NCBI RefSeq assembly: GCF_019649055.1
Contig: NW_026570426.1
Coordinates: forward strand, 1-64,000
DNA length: 64,000 bases
Direction of reading: 5' to 3'
DNA from: Paramacrobiotus metropolitanus
Taxonomy: Eukaryota; Tardigrada; Eutardigrada; Parachela; Macrobiotidae
A model generated the notes under the pieces. It saw only the letters and a program-made list of their open reading frames with translations. It searched no databases and was not told where the DNA came from. The position numbers were made by a program, and so were the translations under genes. Shown here one piece after another: positions 27,886 to 39,600 of the stretch. Position 1 is the stretch's first letter. Every line of letters begins with the position of its first letter.

Positions 27886-30800
27886 TAGCTATACACTGGG
27901 GTCCGTTATCCGTCCCATGACAACCGGAACGTTGGCAGTTTCGTTCCAAAGGACAAAGAAGAATGGCCGGTCAGCGACAAAGGATCCGCCCCAGTTTAAA
28001 GCGGGGGAAAAGTTATACAGTGGCAGTGGAGGCTTCTCTCCGAGCTCATTTATCTCTACAAATAAACAGGCATTAAGAATACGCTGTTCTTTCGACGCAA
28101 AAGCTGAATCAGTAGCAACGAGTCCACCACTGCAGGTGGCTAATTCAAACACAATAAAGCCCATTAAATTATCCGTTAACTAGATCTTGCTGTCTAATCT
28201 ATCTTTATCGACAAAACTTTTATCCGGCGAATTTTTGGAATGACTCTGCCGACAGACATTGTTGCTGCAGGACTGTTTTTTGGATAACTGCTCATGTGCT
28301 GACGACATTGCAACCTGAGAAAAATAAGAGCAACGCTTTGAAACATAATCGGCTGGAAAATATTGAGAGAAATCTAAGAAACCCAAGACCGAACTAATAC
28401 TTAGGCTATCGATCAAAGAAATGGTTTTGGCAAATTTCGGTTGACAATTTCGCCGAAAAAATAATTGTTGATTACTGTCACGTCTTCACAAAGTCATTTA
28501 TTCACTTAGCTCTTCACAGTCATACTGGCAGCTTATTACGCTGCTGCTGTTATGTTGCTATGTCACATCATCACACCTTCCCCAGTGTGTGAAGCACACT
28601 AAAGAAAATGCACGATAACTGAAACATAAAAATTCCAGAATTAACACTGAATTAATCAGAAAACAAATCCAAAATACTCGTATCATGGGTATCTTTCACT
28701 GCTTCCTTCTTTTTCCGTTTCTTCTCCCGCTTCATTTGGCTGCGAGTCTTAATCTGTCCAGTGATCAAGGACGTTTCCATTTCCGTCGCGGGTACACATC
28801 CAACTGGCGCGTGATCACCGTTCAGCTGTTCATAACTGGCCCCGTCCGTGTTACCGCCGTCGCTGACTGCCACCACGTGTTGCTGAACGTCGCAGTCTTC
28901 TGCCATTTCGATCGCCGCAAGTTCTTCCACGTTCCGGTTCTGCTCCGGCTGATATCGCCGATGCTCCACCGGTCTCCAGTATCGCGGAGTCACTGCTGTG
29001 CTCCTTCGTGCCATTTCGTCCACCTTCGTGTGCAAGGCAGCCAATTCGCCTAGCACAGTATCCAGGACCGCATCTCCGTCCTTGCTGCATCTCCAGGGGC
29101 GGCTGCTCGCTCGCCTGGTGTAACTAGGCTGATGTTTAACCATACAGTCAAAATCACTATCCACATTAACCTGTAGCACATCGAACTCTTCTTCTATCAG
29201 ATTGGTGCGCCGTGCACCATCCCTTTGCTGCTCTTTCTCCTTTGGATCGGCGCGACAGGCCCTGGCAATGTGGCCTAACTTACCACAATTGCCGCACCGC
29301 AATTCTTTTGCCCAGCATTCGGCCTTGCGGTGGTCGCGCTCTCCGCATCCGTAACATCCGCCATTGTATGGCCACCGTGTCGCCTGGCTTCCGCCTTCAT
29401 GGTCTCTCTCGGCACTGCCGCTTCTGCCGCGGCGGTTGTCGCTTTGACCTTCTCGCCCTTTCGGCCTCTCACCACGGCCACCGGGTCCATGACCTTTATC
29501 CGGGCCACGCCCATCGCGGACTCTCGCCACATCCACCGTCTCCGTGGTCTTCTTTGTCTCTCGGGCGAGCTCGTACAGCTCGCAAATCTCCAAGCACTCC
29601 TCCAACTTGGTGCGTGTCTTTGACATCAGGTGCAGCCTGGTGTTTTCGTTCACCAGTCCATTGGTGAATGCAGCCATCATGTTCTGCTCCAGGACTGTCG
29701 CAGGGAACCCAACCACAGTCGCCTTCCGGCGCAGTCTATTGGAGAACTCCAGGAGCGTCTCCCCAGGTTCCTGCTTTATCCTAAAGTACAACGCCCACTC
29801 CGTCTCCTTCAGCGTTTTCTTCACAAACGCTTGCTCCAGTTTATCTGCCAGCTGGCCAGCGGTGAAATCGTCCGGACTGCCAGGCAGGCACATGGAAATA
29901 AGGATCTCCAGCGCCTCCACGCCTAAGGCGTCCAGCAACACCGCTTTTTGCTCGGCCAGGTCCGTGACCTTGTGCAGTGCTACATAATTTTTGTAGCGAT
30001 ACTGCCAAGACCGCCAGGTCATTGCGGCTGGCTCAAATCTCATCAGTCCACCAGTGTCCTCCTTTCTTCCTCCCGACAGCATGGCTGTACCACTTCCCGA
30101 AGGCATAACCACGCTGTTCGTAAACACTTTATCACTCTTAAACGGCAATGAGCTCGATTCCTCACGCCAGATTGTCACGTCTTCACAAAGTCATTTATTC
30201 ACTTAGCTCTTCACAGTCATACTGGCAGCTTATTACGCTGCTGCTGTTATGTTGCTATGTCACATCATCACAATTACTGACAGTAATTTGTCGGTCAGCA
30301 AGTAGCGTGAATCATCAGCACTTCGGCTATCACTGTCGCGAGCTTAACGAAGGGTATAGAGGTTGGCGGAAGGAATATTCATCCAGAAACCAATAGAACA
30401 CCAAATGCAAAAACAGTAAATATTCAATGAATAGAACAGAAAAATCAATAACAAATGACTAATTAACAATAAAGTGTAAATAGGTATTAAATAAATTCAT
30501 AACATGGATTCAAATGAGAAAAAAACACTGCGTAGTACAGGCCCGTCCCTGTACTATGTCCAAATGACTTTACTACCGGATACACGGTTCCACTTTCGGC
30601 CGGCTCACGGTTCCGTTCGGTCAGTCCAGGTCAGGTAAGTTGATCCGGTCGGCTTAGTCTGGTCGGCTCGAATCCGGTTCGGCTCAGGTCGGGTCCCGGG
30701 TAAGGTCGGCTCCGGTTCGGTCAGAGGTCGACCTATTGGGTCAACGCACTGTCGCGAAAGATCCAGGGTCCAACGCGGAAACGGGTAAATTCCGCAAATT

Positions 30801-33216
30801 CTTCAGCAGGGAAAGGTCACGTTCTGGGGAAATTTGGGCAGGAGTTTGGGGCATCGGTACGCTCGTGACCCTGCAAACACATAAATACGCTGCTCCGGCG
30901 GGGATAATCCACTGCTCCGTCCGGGAAAGGTCGCCGTCCCAGGAAATACGGGCAGTGCTGTGGTGGGGGGGAATTCTTCGGCGTGGTGCTGGTGGTCGAT
31001 CCGGCCGTAGGGATCGGAGTTGGTGCTGCTGGTCGCGGTGTATCCGTTCTGGTTTCCCGCTGAATCCAGGCCGCGTTCGCCATCGGCATCGCAGGAGACG
31101 ATTCTCGCTCCGCGGCATCATCTCCATTGCCTTCTGGTGGAGGCATCCAACGCGTTCCGCATCGGGGTGCATTCTGCACGGCAGGTGGCTTATCCCGGGG
31201 GGCTACGGATGGAGCTCCATACCGGGGGTTGCATCGGCAGCGATCTGGTCCACAGCTCAGAGGTGGCCCGTGAGCGGGGCAAGCGCGCTGTGGGAACACG
31301 ATCGTCACCGTGATCTGCTACCATGTTACGTGGGGCCTTATGGGCGCCCACGTACCTTCGACGGCGAACCAGCGGCGAACCCGGATTGAGGCTTTAATGC
31401 CGAAATCTAACTTGCGCACCGTGGCGAAGCAAACACCAGACTAATGAGATCGGATCCTACAGCCAGCGCAGCTGTGCTGTAGATCCGTCAAAACTTTACA
31501 GAAATGTGCGGAGTGGAAATCCCCAGAAACAGCGAGACACAACATCGAATGGCCAATCATGAAGGCGGAGCTATCGGCCTTCACACTGCTCCTCTTCAAA
31601 TTTTGTATGAAAACGTACCCTGCCACGCAGACCGTTTTTATATCGAACCAGGTTTCCATCCGTTATTTCTAATTTCAAAATTTTTTTATATAACTTTTTG
31701 AAATCCGATCTAAAATTGCAGAAACGTTGTGCAAATCTATTTTGGTGTAAAAACGATATTTATGCTAATGCGCGTTGCCGTGCGAAATTCGGAAGAGAAC
31801 GTAATCGAGATCGATCGTCCGTCCGTATCAAGACTATTTGTAAAGAGTTGTAATATTTCTAATATAAATCCAAAAAAATATTTGTTGTAAGACCAGCAGG
31901 GGAAAACTTGTGTAATGGTCCTTATGGCTGAATAATTCGCTGATGCATACGGCGGAATCGAGCAATCGAGAGTATCAAAGTACTGCATGTAAATAACAAT
32001 GAATGATGTAGTATATGGTTACGTACTAAGGAATAAATCTACACTTACCGAGAGAAATCCCTTGTTTGAACTCATCGATTTTGCATGCCGCATTGCTCTC
32101 AAACATGCGGCGGTAAGCTGATTCGGACTCTTCGAACAGTTGCTGCAGACCGATATCCGTGGCGCAAGATTTCAAGTCAACACCGCATCGGATACGAAAT
32201 TTCGGCAAAAATAATTGGAGTTGATACGGAAGTCTCCATACACACTTCTGCCGCCAAGCCAACAAATTGCCGATGGTCATTTTTTCCTGCAGCTTCTCAG
32301 TTCCCCCGGAATTCCAGTACGGCAAGATGATCATGACACTGAATTTTCTCCCCGCTAAATCCAAAATAACCACCTGCGGATTATCGTCCTCACACTCAAA
32401 CACATTGAAATTGCGCGTCGTTAGCAACTCATGATGCATGAAGTCCACGCTTTTCTCCACGTTGTTCGGGCAATGAAAAATTCTTGACTTCGTTAGTAAT
32501 GGATTGAAGGGCATCTCCCAGCGCGGCGATATTTGTTCTATATTCAATAAAATCATTCCCGTATCGCGTGGCACTTCTGTGTGGTAGTTTCTCAAGCTTC
32601 CGTCCGTTTTCTCGGTAACGAATCGATCCATTACGAATGCAGCTGCGTCGGGAGACATTCGGAACGGAGTTCGGACAAAACTAATGTCCACTGCCGTCGC
32701 TAAATAAGGCAACACCGGAAAGCGCGAATCATTATCATAAAACACCGCATTTACACAGTTCAGCGCCGCTTCCAAGTTCACCACCTTCAGAGAACTGGCA
32801 ACGGCATCGTAATTTGTTCCGTCGGGACACAGAAACTGCGTCAGCGCCGCGTGAAGATTCCCGTCTGTCCCGGGCAGGATAGCCGCTAAGGCCGTTTTCA
32901 TCCCATGTGGGCTGAACGCCGTGTTTTCATCCGGATTCGAAGAACTCTGTAATACCGAGTGGAACACATCCATCGCCAATGCGTTTTCGGGTGTCACACT
33001 AAAGTCGGTGGTGAACGGGTCGGGCGCTTGTAGGTCTCCAAACTTATAAACGCGCTTTTCCTCCTTCCGATGGTTGCGCAACGAGTGGGAACCATGCGAT
33101 GACTTTTGTGACCGACAACACCAAAAATTTTCAAAACTGCGCCGAAATTCGCGCCATTCCGATGAAAGCGTCTTCTTATTCAGGCGTTTCAAAGCGGATT
33201 TACTGTTGAAGTCCAT
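27886..33216 (-). CDS. Serpin, probably non-inhibitory
   Basis: Two coding exons: 33216-32049 (starts MDFNSKSAL) and 28139-27886. Donor CTCG|GTAAGT at 32048; acceptor GAATTAG| at 28140; both in phase 1, so the joined protein is 473 aa. Serpin signs: ENALAMDVFHSVL and AFSPHGMKTAL in the N-terminal part, and the C-terminal signature VADRPFFFVLWNETANVPVVMGRITDP. The hinge/reactive loop reads VEINELGEKPPLPLYNF instead of the E-E-G-T-E-A-A-A-A-T type, so insertion of the loop into sheet A, and hence protease inhibition, looks unlikely. No signal peptide; a 70-residue basic N-terminal extension is present. The 3.9-kb intron contains a gag-only LTR element and a GC-rich element remnant. Confidence 0.85.
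28476..28575 (-). repeat. 3' LTR (100 bp)
   Basis: Identical to the copy at 30173-30272; TG...CA ends; preceded on the + strand by the target duplicate ATTAC. Confidence 0.9.
28652..30106 (-). CDS. gag: Gag polyprotein with two CCHC zinc knuckles
   Basis: 484 aa from ATG 30106 (MPSGSGTAMLSGG); the frame extends upstream into the LTR without an ATG. N-terminal capsid-like helical region (WRSWQYRYKNYVALHK, KLEQAFVKKTLKETEWALYF, PGETLLEFSNRLRRKA) of the type found in retrotransposon gag domains. Then a basic Arg/Gly linker and two knuckles CYGCGERDHRKAEC and CGNCGKLGHIARAC (CX2CX4HX4C). The C-terminal 180 residues are unassigned and end with a lysine-rich stretch. It would form particles and package element RNA. 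The ORF is intact. Confidence 0.9.
   Translation of the reverse strand: MPSGSGTAMLSGGRKEDTGGLMRFEPAAMTWRSWQYRYKNYVALHKVTDLAEQKAVLLDALGVEALEILISMCLPGSPDDFTAGQLADKLEQAFVKKTLKETEWALYFRIKQEPGETLLEFSNRLRRKATVVGFPATVLEQNMMAAFTNGLVNENTRLHLMSKTRTKLEECLEICELYELARETKKTTETVDVARVRDGRGPDKGHGPGGRGERPKGREGQSDNRRGRSGSAERDHEGGSQATRWPYNGGCYGCGERDHRKAECWAKELRCGNCGKLGHIARACRADPKEKEQQRDGARRTNLIEEEFDVLQVNVDSDFDCMVKHQPSYTRRASSRPWRCSKDGDAVLDTVLGELAALHTKVDEMARRSTAVTPRYWRPVEHRRYQPEQNRNVEELAAIEMAEDCDVQQHVVAVSDGGNTDGASYEQLNGDHAPVGCVPATEMETSLITGQIKTRSQMKREKKRKKKEAVKDTHDTSILDLFSD
30173..30272 (-). repeat. 5' LTR (100 bp)
   Basis: Identical to the copy at 28476-28575; followed on the + strand by ATTAC (30273-30277). Just inside, on the minus strand, TGGCGTGAGGAATCGAG is a possible primer-binding site, but I could not match it to a particular tRNA. 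Confidence 0.9.
30560..31440 (-). mobile_element. GC-rich LTR-element remnant (possible)
   Basis: A GC-rich island unlike its surroundings. On the minus strand TGGTAGCAGATCACGG at about 31310-31325 looks like an LTR-element primer-binding site next to an ACA end. Below it lie overlapping Pro/Arg-rich ORFs (30741-31308) with CP-x-F repeats and no intact motif. 30590-30730 is rich in GGTCGGCTC repeats. Could be the 5' end of a dead element within the serpin intron; no second LTR was found. Confidence 0.3.
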
Positions 33217-34731
33217 TGTACGGATAGTCCAACGAAATAAAAACGCAGGAGAATATTTCGAAATACAGAATTTGATCGCGCAGGCTTGTTGTCCTTGTAA
33301 TCAGCAACAAATAGCATTAGCTGACAAGTACTCACCTGTTTTGTCGGCTAGACAGTACGGTTTCGAGTACAAGTATAATTATAATATCAAGCTTATTAAG
33401 AAAGATGCGGCATAATACTTTGCAAGACAGTATTGATTGTAGATTTTCAGAGAAGCACACAACAAAAAATAAACTAGTGAAGCGCAGATCAATAACAGTT
33501 CACTGTTATTGGTTTTGAACTGTTATTGGTTTATGCACTGCAAGCAGTTCCAAACTGCATGCTAGTGCCGCATACGGTTTGCTAAAGCCACTCACCGATC
33601 AATAACAACGTGCTTCCACTGCCGGCGCCGGGTGATTACTCCATGACTGTATAGTACTCGTATTTCTTATAATTATACTCGTACATATACTCGTCGTATT
33701 ATGCTCGTACATATCGTACTATTAGCAAACTTCAGTGCTTATTAAAAGCAGTCTTGCTCACGGTATGTCAGTCCGAGTACTCGTATGCAACTCACAGTCA
33801 CCGCAGTATGCCGCAGTCCCAGTGCCTTCGGATATGCTATGATTCATAGCTAACGTTATAGCGTTACAACGATGATGACGAAATCACTACACATGCCACT
33901 TCTGTTGATGGTGGCTTAATTTTGCGTAGCCTAGCTTCTGTCATCGTACGTCAGCTGTTTCTTACCCAACGGGTTTTTCTGTACGGCTAAACTTAAGAAA
34001 AATTATAATCAATATAGAATTTTATGAAATTAATGATACGATCGCAGTACAATGGGTGGCCGGTACATATTACATAGCCCTCGTAAACACTTGATTACGG
34101 CCTACAAGATCGGCGCATTTTTTCCTCGTTTAAGCGCTGAGAGGGGAGTTAGATTACGACAAAATTCTTTTTACCCGTGTGTCATAATGATCGCTCCAAC
34201 CGCCCATAAGGGCGAACACATTGCCCCTGCATAGACATTTTTATCTGACATAGAGTCTCTGACTGAAGAATTGCCCATATTTCTGGATTTCTACAACAAG
34301 GCGATGAACAGGCCGGCCGGCATTGCGCCCATCGCGATTCCGAGGCGGGACGATGCCGAGTTCTCTGTATCATCCCGACCAGTACTGCCAAATACAAAAC
34401 TCGAAACTGCCGATTCCCGTTATTTCACTTAGAAACAATGATTGCGCAAAGAACGCACTACACAAATCTCCAATAAAAAAAGGTAAAAAAGCAGTACGGT
34501 GCAATCGTTTTCCAATAAAAAAATTTTAAAATACTGCTTTTGATTTTCATGAATTGAAATTTTTTTTATGTGGGTGGGCGTTTCGGGATGCGATAACTGA
34601 TAGCGCAGGTGAATGTTGCTTGTGTAAAATCGTGTAGCAAAGTGCTTCCAGTGCGACAAAAAATGAAGACAATTTCCGTTGAAATGACTGTTTGCAGGAT
34701 TTGGTTGTTAACGACTTGCACACAACTCGCG
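33217..34731. other. Spacer upstream of the serpin
   Basis: AT-rich. Contains a perfect hairpin CAATAACAGT-TC-ACTGTTATTG (about 33491-33512) and a cluster of TACTCGTA words (33653-33720). No supported gene. Confidence 0.4.
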
Positions 34732-35908
34732 CTACTCGTACTTGATTGCTGACGGATTGTAACCGTTTCGGGCCAACCGCACTCCGTCGTCGTATTCCAC
34801 AAAGTGCACCGTAATCTTGTTTTGCTGGGCGATGCTGGCGGAAATGCCATCGAAAAGGGCGTGATTTTTGGCGGTACCAGGTGTCCCCAATCCACCGGCA
34901 CCGGTATCACCGTCTCTTTATCGGCACCGGCGTACACGATGATGTCCCTATAGCTGTTCTTCTGGGCATTGAACACCTTGGCGGGTTCTCCGGTGTCGGC
35001 AGAATTTCCTGCTAAACATGCGCGTCAAATAACCTGCATTAAATCATTTATTACTCGAGTCTGGAAGGCTAGTGGTGGGCATGGTGTGTCATCCGTCAGC
35101 AAATGCAATCGTCTTCCATCCCCTTTTTTTGCACAAAATTAACCTGAGATCTCGCAACCTTAGGCACAGACACAGTTTAGCGTCAGTAAAATCGCAATTT
35201 CGATGCTTTCTCAGCTTAATGTATCGCTTCACTTTTAATCACGGTGTTACATGTTTTCTTGATGTTTGAACTGTCTATAGATCCTGATAAGGAGTGATTC
35301 CTTGTATCTGTAGACATTAAAATTTAAGCAATTAAACCTAAACCTAGACCTAAATAAAATGTCGCCATTAGGTTGTGCTCCTTCCAGCGTGGTGTGACAT
35401 CTATATTGACTGCGTCGTAAGCGCTCTTCGGCTTAGCCACGATGAGATAGCTCTACAAGAGGTAATAACATGTAATAACCGTTCCGTAACAAGAAGACAG
35501 GTGCGGCTGCTTTTTTCGCTTCTTTTTTATCTGAAACGGCGGATAACTCGGATTCTTAAAATGTATTGGCATGTTGAATTCAGAGTCGTTCGCAAAAGCT
35601 CCCAGCGTCTGAACCATTTGAAGATATAAAAAACGTTCATTCTTTAAAAAAGAAGGTATAAACAGCTACATTAGAAAGCCGGTAGCCCATTAGAATTACG
35701 GCCATATTGCGGTATTGTTGCCTTATTGTTGGAGTTGGCGTTTGCCAGCCACGGATTGGCAGTTATTGGGAATACGGTAAATAGCCTGACAAACAGTGGA
35801 ATTATAGTCTTGGTAAACCTGGATCACGCCGCTGCTCGGCTGCAGCAGTGTGGTCAGACTAAATACACACAGAAAGCACTGAATGACCGATGAAGCCATC
35901 GTATCCAT
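34732..35908 (-). CDS. Small secreted protein, two exons (tentative)
   Basis: Exon 1: 35908-35776, MDTMASSVIQCFLCVFSL with a signal peptide, then VIQVYQDYNSTV. A donor (C|GTATTC) at 35775 and an acceptor (TTTAG|CAGG) at 35011 agree in phase. Exon 2: 35011-34732, containing YRDIIVYAGADKETVIPVPVDWG and, after a one-base shift at a GGGG run (about 34880), GISASIAQQNKITVHF and VEYDDGVRLARNGY to a stop. QVYQDYNSTV and VHFVEYDDGV look like related beta strands. Alternative: exon 1 is a complete 61-aa peptide precursor (35908-35723) ending in an amidation-type GKR. Unknown family. Confidence 0.3.
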
Positions 35909-36256
35909 CCTTGGACAGAAGCCTAATAAGTTAAAAATCAATCACGGACCAGCGGCGATGTGCTTGACTGTTCGGTCTGCTTAATAATTGTTAAAAGCAC
36001 TAACTGACAAGCAAAAACCGTTTACTTATGCAGTACGCATGTACTACTTTTTCTCTTTCACTTCTGCAAAAAACACTGTTGTTATTTACTGCCATGTAAA
36101 AGTGCCGGTATTACTGAGCACCGAAAAAAGCAACAAACGTATACCCACAGGCGCATTGTTCTCTGACCGTCTGATTCAATGCTTCCTACAATATTCATAC
36201 TCTGCTAACAAAAAGAATAATTTCATACATACTACTATTTTGCGCCGGTGCTTCTG

Positions 36257-36283
36257 ATTGGTCAAAAGCAAGTTGCTTTTGAC
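36257..36283. repeat. 13-bp-arm palindrome
   Basis: TGGTCAAAAGCAA and TTGCTTTTGACCA separated by one base: a near-perfect cruciform or hairpin in an otherwise unremarkable AT-rich spacer between two minus-strand genes. Confidence 0.7.
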
Positions 36284-36623
36284 CATTAGGAGAATTCGCA
36301 AACGGTGCACAGATAACGGCAATTAATTTCCCATACGGCGGGAGAAGCTTTTGCCTTGATTAACTATTAAAGCAAATTGAGTCATTCGCCGCAAAGATTA
36401 CAAACCCAAAGGCTGTGTAAAGCAAGCTGAAAAACAGGGCCAAGAGGCAAAGGTCAACCGACCAGCCAAATCGGTTGCGTGTTTAAAAGAGGCTTTCTTG
36501 CATTTTACACGTGGTTCCGGCTAATAAAAATTTTTTAACCTGCACCAAACATGCGGTGCTAACAGCATCACACAGAGGACTGATTCGTGCGAGTTTGCGT
36601 TACGTTTATCCTGCCGCGAATTG

Positions 36624-39600
36624 TTAAACGCTGAACGTCTTGATTTTCAGAGTTATGGGCGAACGACACACTGGACAGTCGTTTAGTTGTTGTGAGCAGC
36701 GCTCACAAGCCACCACATGTCCACACGGAGCAAAAGCCATGATCTTCGGCAGCTCCATACAGATGCGGCAGTTGTTGGAATCGGGTGTTTCGGCGGTGCG
36801 CACTGTAACAAAAATTTTGCCCATGTATTAGTTTGTGTAGCATATCAAAAATAAATGCTTAAACCGCGTGACGGACGCGAGTTCATCGCCACCACTGCAG
36901 AAGTAGGGAGGCTACTGGCCCTGCATGGACCCGTCTTGGCACCCACAGACGATTCAACGAAAAGTTCCCCAGTCTTTTAGTTCTGACAGAAAGCATTAGC
37001 ACGACACATGGTGGGATGGTTAATTTTGTTGTTGCTCCACATTTTGTTAATTTTGTTGTTGCTCCACACTCCACATTTATGCACTCGCTCAATCGGCAAA
37101 CCATACTTACTGAGTTCCATGGCATCCTGTAAACGGTTGGTTGAGCTGTACGCCAGCACTAAGGCTACATTGATGGAGACGTCGGCATGATGTTCTCCGG
37201 CGTTCTCCAGAAATCGTATCAACAAATCCCATGCGGCTGGAAAACAACTGGCTCTTTACAGTGCGTCATACTAACCCCTTAGCTTAGGCATTGTTGCTAT
37301 TATCACCCAGATAGGCGCATACGCGGCAAGGGGCGGGGGATATCTTTATTAAATACGGGTAGATTTCGAAGCGTATTACGTTCCTACGTGTTATTACGTT
37401 GCGTGAGGCAGGAGAACTTACAAAAAGAAGGGTTCGGAGCGCACGCGAGAGCATACCAGCAGATAGTAATCGAAACGTCCGGCCTCCAGAAAGTAGTGCA
37501 ATGAGTCGGCAATCTGATCCTCCAACAGGCAGCGCTCGCCCGCAAGAAACAACAACTCTGGATCGCCGCTTTTATCAGCCACTTCCCGGATGAACTCCCT
37601 GCTGATGTTTTTGTTTACTGAGAACACCTAAAAATTAAATGTTGTATATTTCTACTTCTACCCTAGTTCATAATTCTATGCATCTGTAATAGCCTACACC
37701 GTACGCTGAAGGATGTGCATAAAAAAATAGCAGAATAAATTGTAGGCGCGCTCACAGACTCTGTACTCTAAAACAGTAATCATCATATTATTATTTTCAG
37801 TTAGAAAGGCAGCCGAAACTGAATTTAAAGCAGTGCCGAGCGCGCCACGTTTCATGATAATAATAGTTATCACAACAACGTCGGGCTCACTTGCGCTAAT
37901 TCCTTCCAGCAGCCGGCTTGAAGACAAATGTCTTTAGCCATTTCCAACAGTCCGATATGAGCCAGCGCCGGCACCACGACTAGGGGATTGTACGCGTAGA
38001 GCTGCTGCCCAAATACTTGTAGAATCTCCCCTTCGGTCATTGTATCGCGGAATGCTAAGATGCAGCGCAGAGAGTACAGTTCCAGAAGCCTTAAAACATT
38101 GCAAAAACGATTGGTTTACTGACATGGTCACTGGTTATTGAAATGCCGCATATTTACTTTCTCTGTTGTACAGTCCACAAGTCAACCTGCAGTAATTGCT
38201 GAATGAGGTTTTGTGTTTCTTGTTGCAGATCCGGCGTTTTCCTGGCCATTACGTGAACTAGCAGGGTTAACTGGTGGAAAATATCACTCGGCCACGGCGC
38301 TGTTTGCGGGTTAGTGCGGCCAGTGTTCAGCACCGGCACGGCGTCTATGGCTTCCAGCAGGCGCCAACGATTATCATTAGTCGGGCACAGAGCGTCCTCC
38401 CAGAGCCCTTCGCTGCGCTGCTTTAGTAAGTAGCACAGCTGACGCGCAAATTGCTGTGCTTTGCTAGATACCTGCAACGGGCAACCAGTGCTGGGAATAG
38501 TTTCTGTCTGTCCAAATTCTTGATGGTCAAGCATGTAGTAAACTCAATCAGGCTGCACAAGTACTAAGTTCTACGCTGCTCTCGGTACCCTGATAAAGTC
38601 TTCGCGGCGATTGTGTGCTTCGTAAATCAGCAGAGCGCTGTCGAAATCCCCACAGCTCTCGCGTTCCATGCAAACATGCTTGACAAGCTCCGGGCTGCAG
38701 TTCCTGAAAAAAAAAGCGGATTTCAACCGTTCGTAATGTTGCAAATGTAAAGCTGGAGGTGCCGCATTTCTCACGCCGAAACGGAAAATGGCGGCTACCT
38801 TAACAACGACAGAAGTTTATCAGGTGTGCCTTCCTCCACGTAATAATGGGCAAGATCGAGGCAAACTGCTTCGTCCTTGACGCCATTAGTAACCAGATAT
38901 TCCAGAAAGTTCATCAGCGCAGGCGTTCTACAATAGATATAAATTTATTGAAAATATCGTTACTACGTTATTGTACCGGGATGGGTTGTAAACTGACGTG
39001 CCGGTTTCTTCCATCAAGGTATACAGCTTCCAGAATATCGCACAAATGCAGTTGTAGCATGGTCGGTGGAATATGCAGGTGGAACATGGCATCAAATGCC
39101 ACGAAGTCGTCGTTGTCGTCAAAGAGCTCCATCAGTGTCAATAGAAGTTGCTTTCTCCGTTCCTGCCACGAAATTTCTGTGAATATGTGCCAGCATATGC
39201 AAGCACGTACTCACGAAATTAAATAATTTATGCGCAGCCTTATATGCACATGCACGTTATTATTATTCCCAGCCCATAAGCAAGCCCATCATTTCTAGCG
39301 CATTGCACAAGTTAACCAGGTGCTGTCTGAACCTTTACGGTACTCTCGTAACTACGGACAAAGCTTGTACAGTGTGAAACTGAACCTTTACTTGTGGTGG
39401 AAAACGCTCTAGTAAGGATCCCAGGTATACAGGAATTCTGTTGGCGATGCGATGGAACACCAATCGCAGGAGCTGGTCGTATTTGGTGCCAACATCCTCC
39501 AAGAGTGTGATGAACTGACCGGACAAACAACTTTGTACACAAAGAAAATCTAGCACGGATTCCGGGTCGCTCATTTCGCTCTGCGCGATTAATTCTCGGG

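Larger units (their letters stand above)
28476..30272 (-). mobile_element. Gag-only LTR retroelement (TR-GAG-like), intact ends
   Basis: Two 100-bp direct repeats, 28476-28575 and 30173-30272, identical in my reading, beginning TG and ending CA, flanked by the 5-bp duplication ATTAC (28471-28475 and 30273-30277). A purine tract CTGGGGAAGG abuts the 3' LTR on the minus strand. The only ORF is gag; no RT, integrase or protease sequence lies inside. Identical LTRs indicate a recent insertion. It must have been mobilised in trans by an autonomous relative. It has the same orientation as the host serpin gene. Confidence 0.9.

Noticed and set aside
27830-28183. + strand 117-aa ORF
   Set aside because: It is antisense to the last serpin exon, which has a clear family signature.
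28685-29987. Several + strand ORFs opposite gag
   Set aside because: Antisense shadows of the intact gag frame.
30736-31389. 217-aa + strand ORF as a gene
   Set aside because: GC-rich repetitive DNA open in several frames on both strands; no domain. Treated as element remnant.
31560-31690. Third copy of the fold-back MITE
   Set aside because: Only loose similarity (CCGTTTTTATATCGAACCAGG) to the MITE arm; too weak to call.
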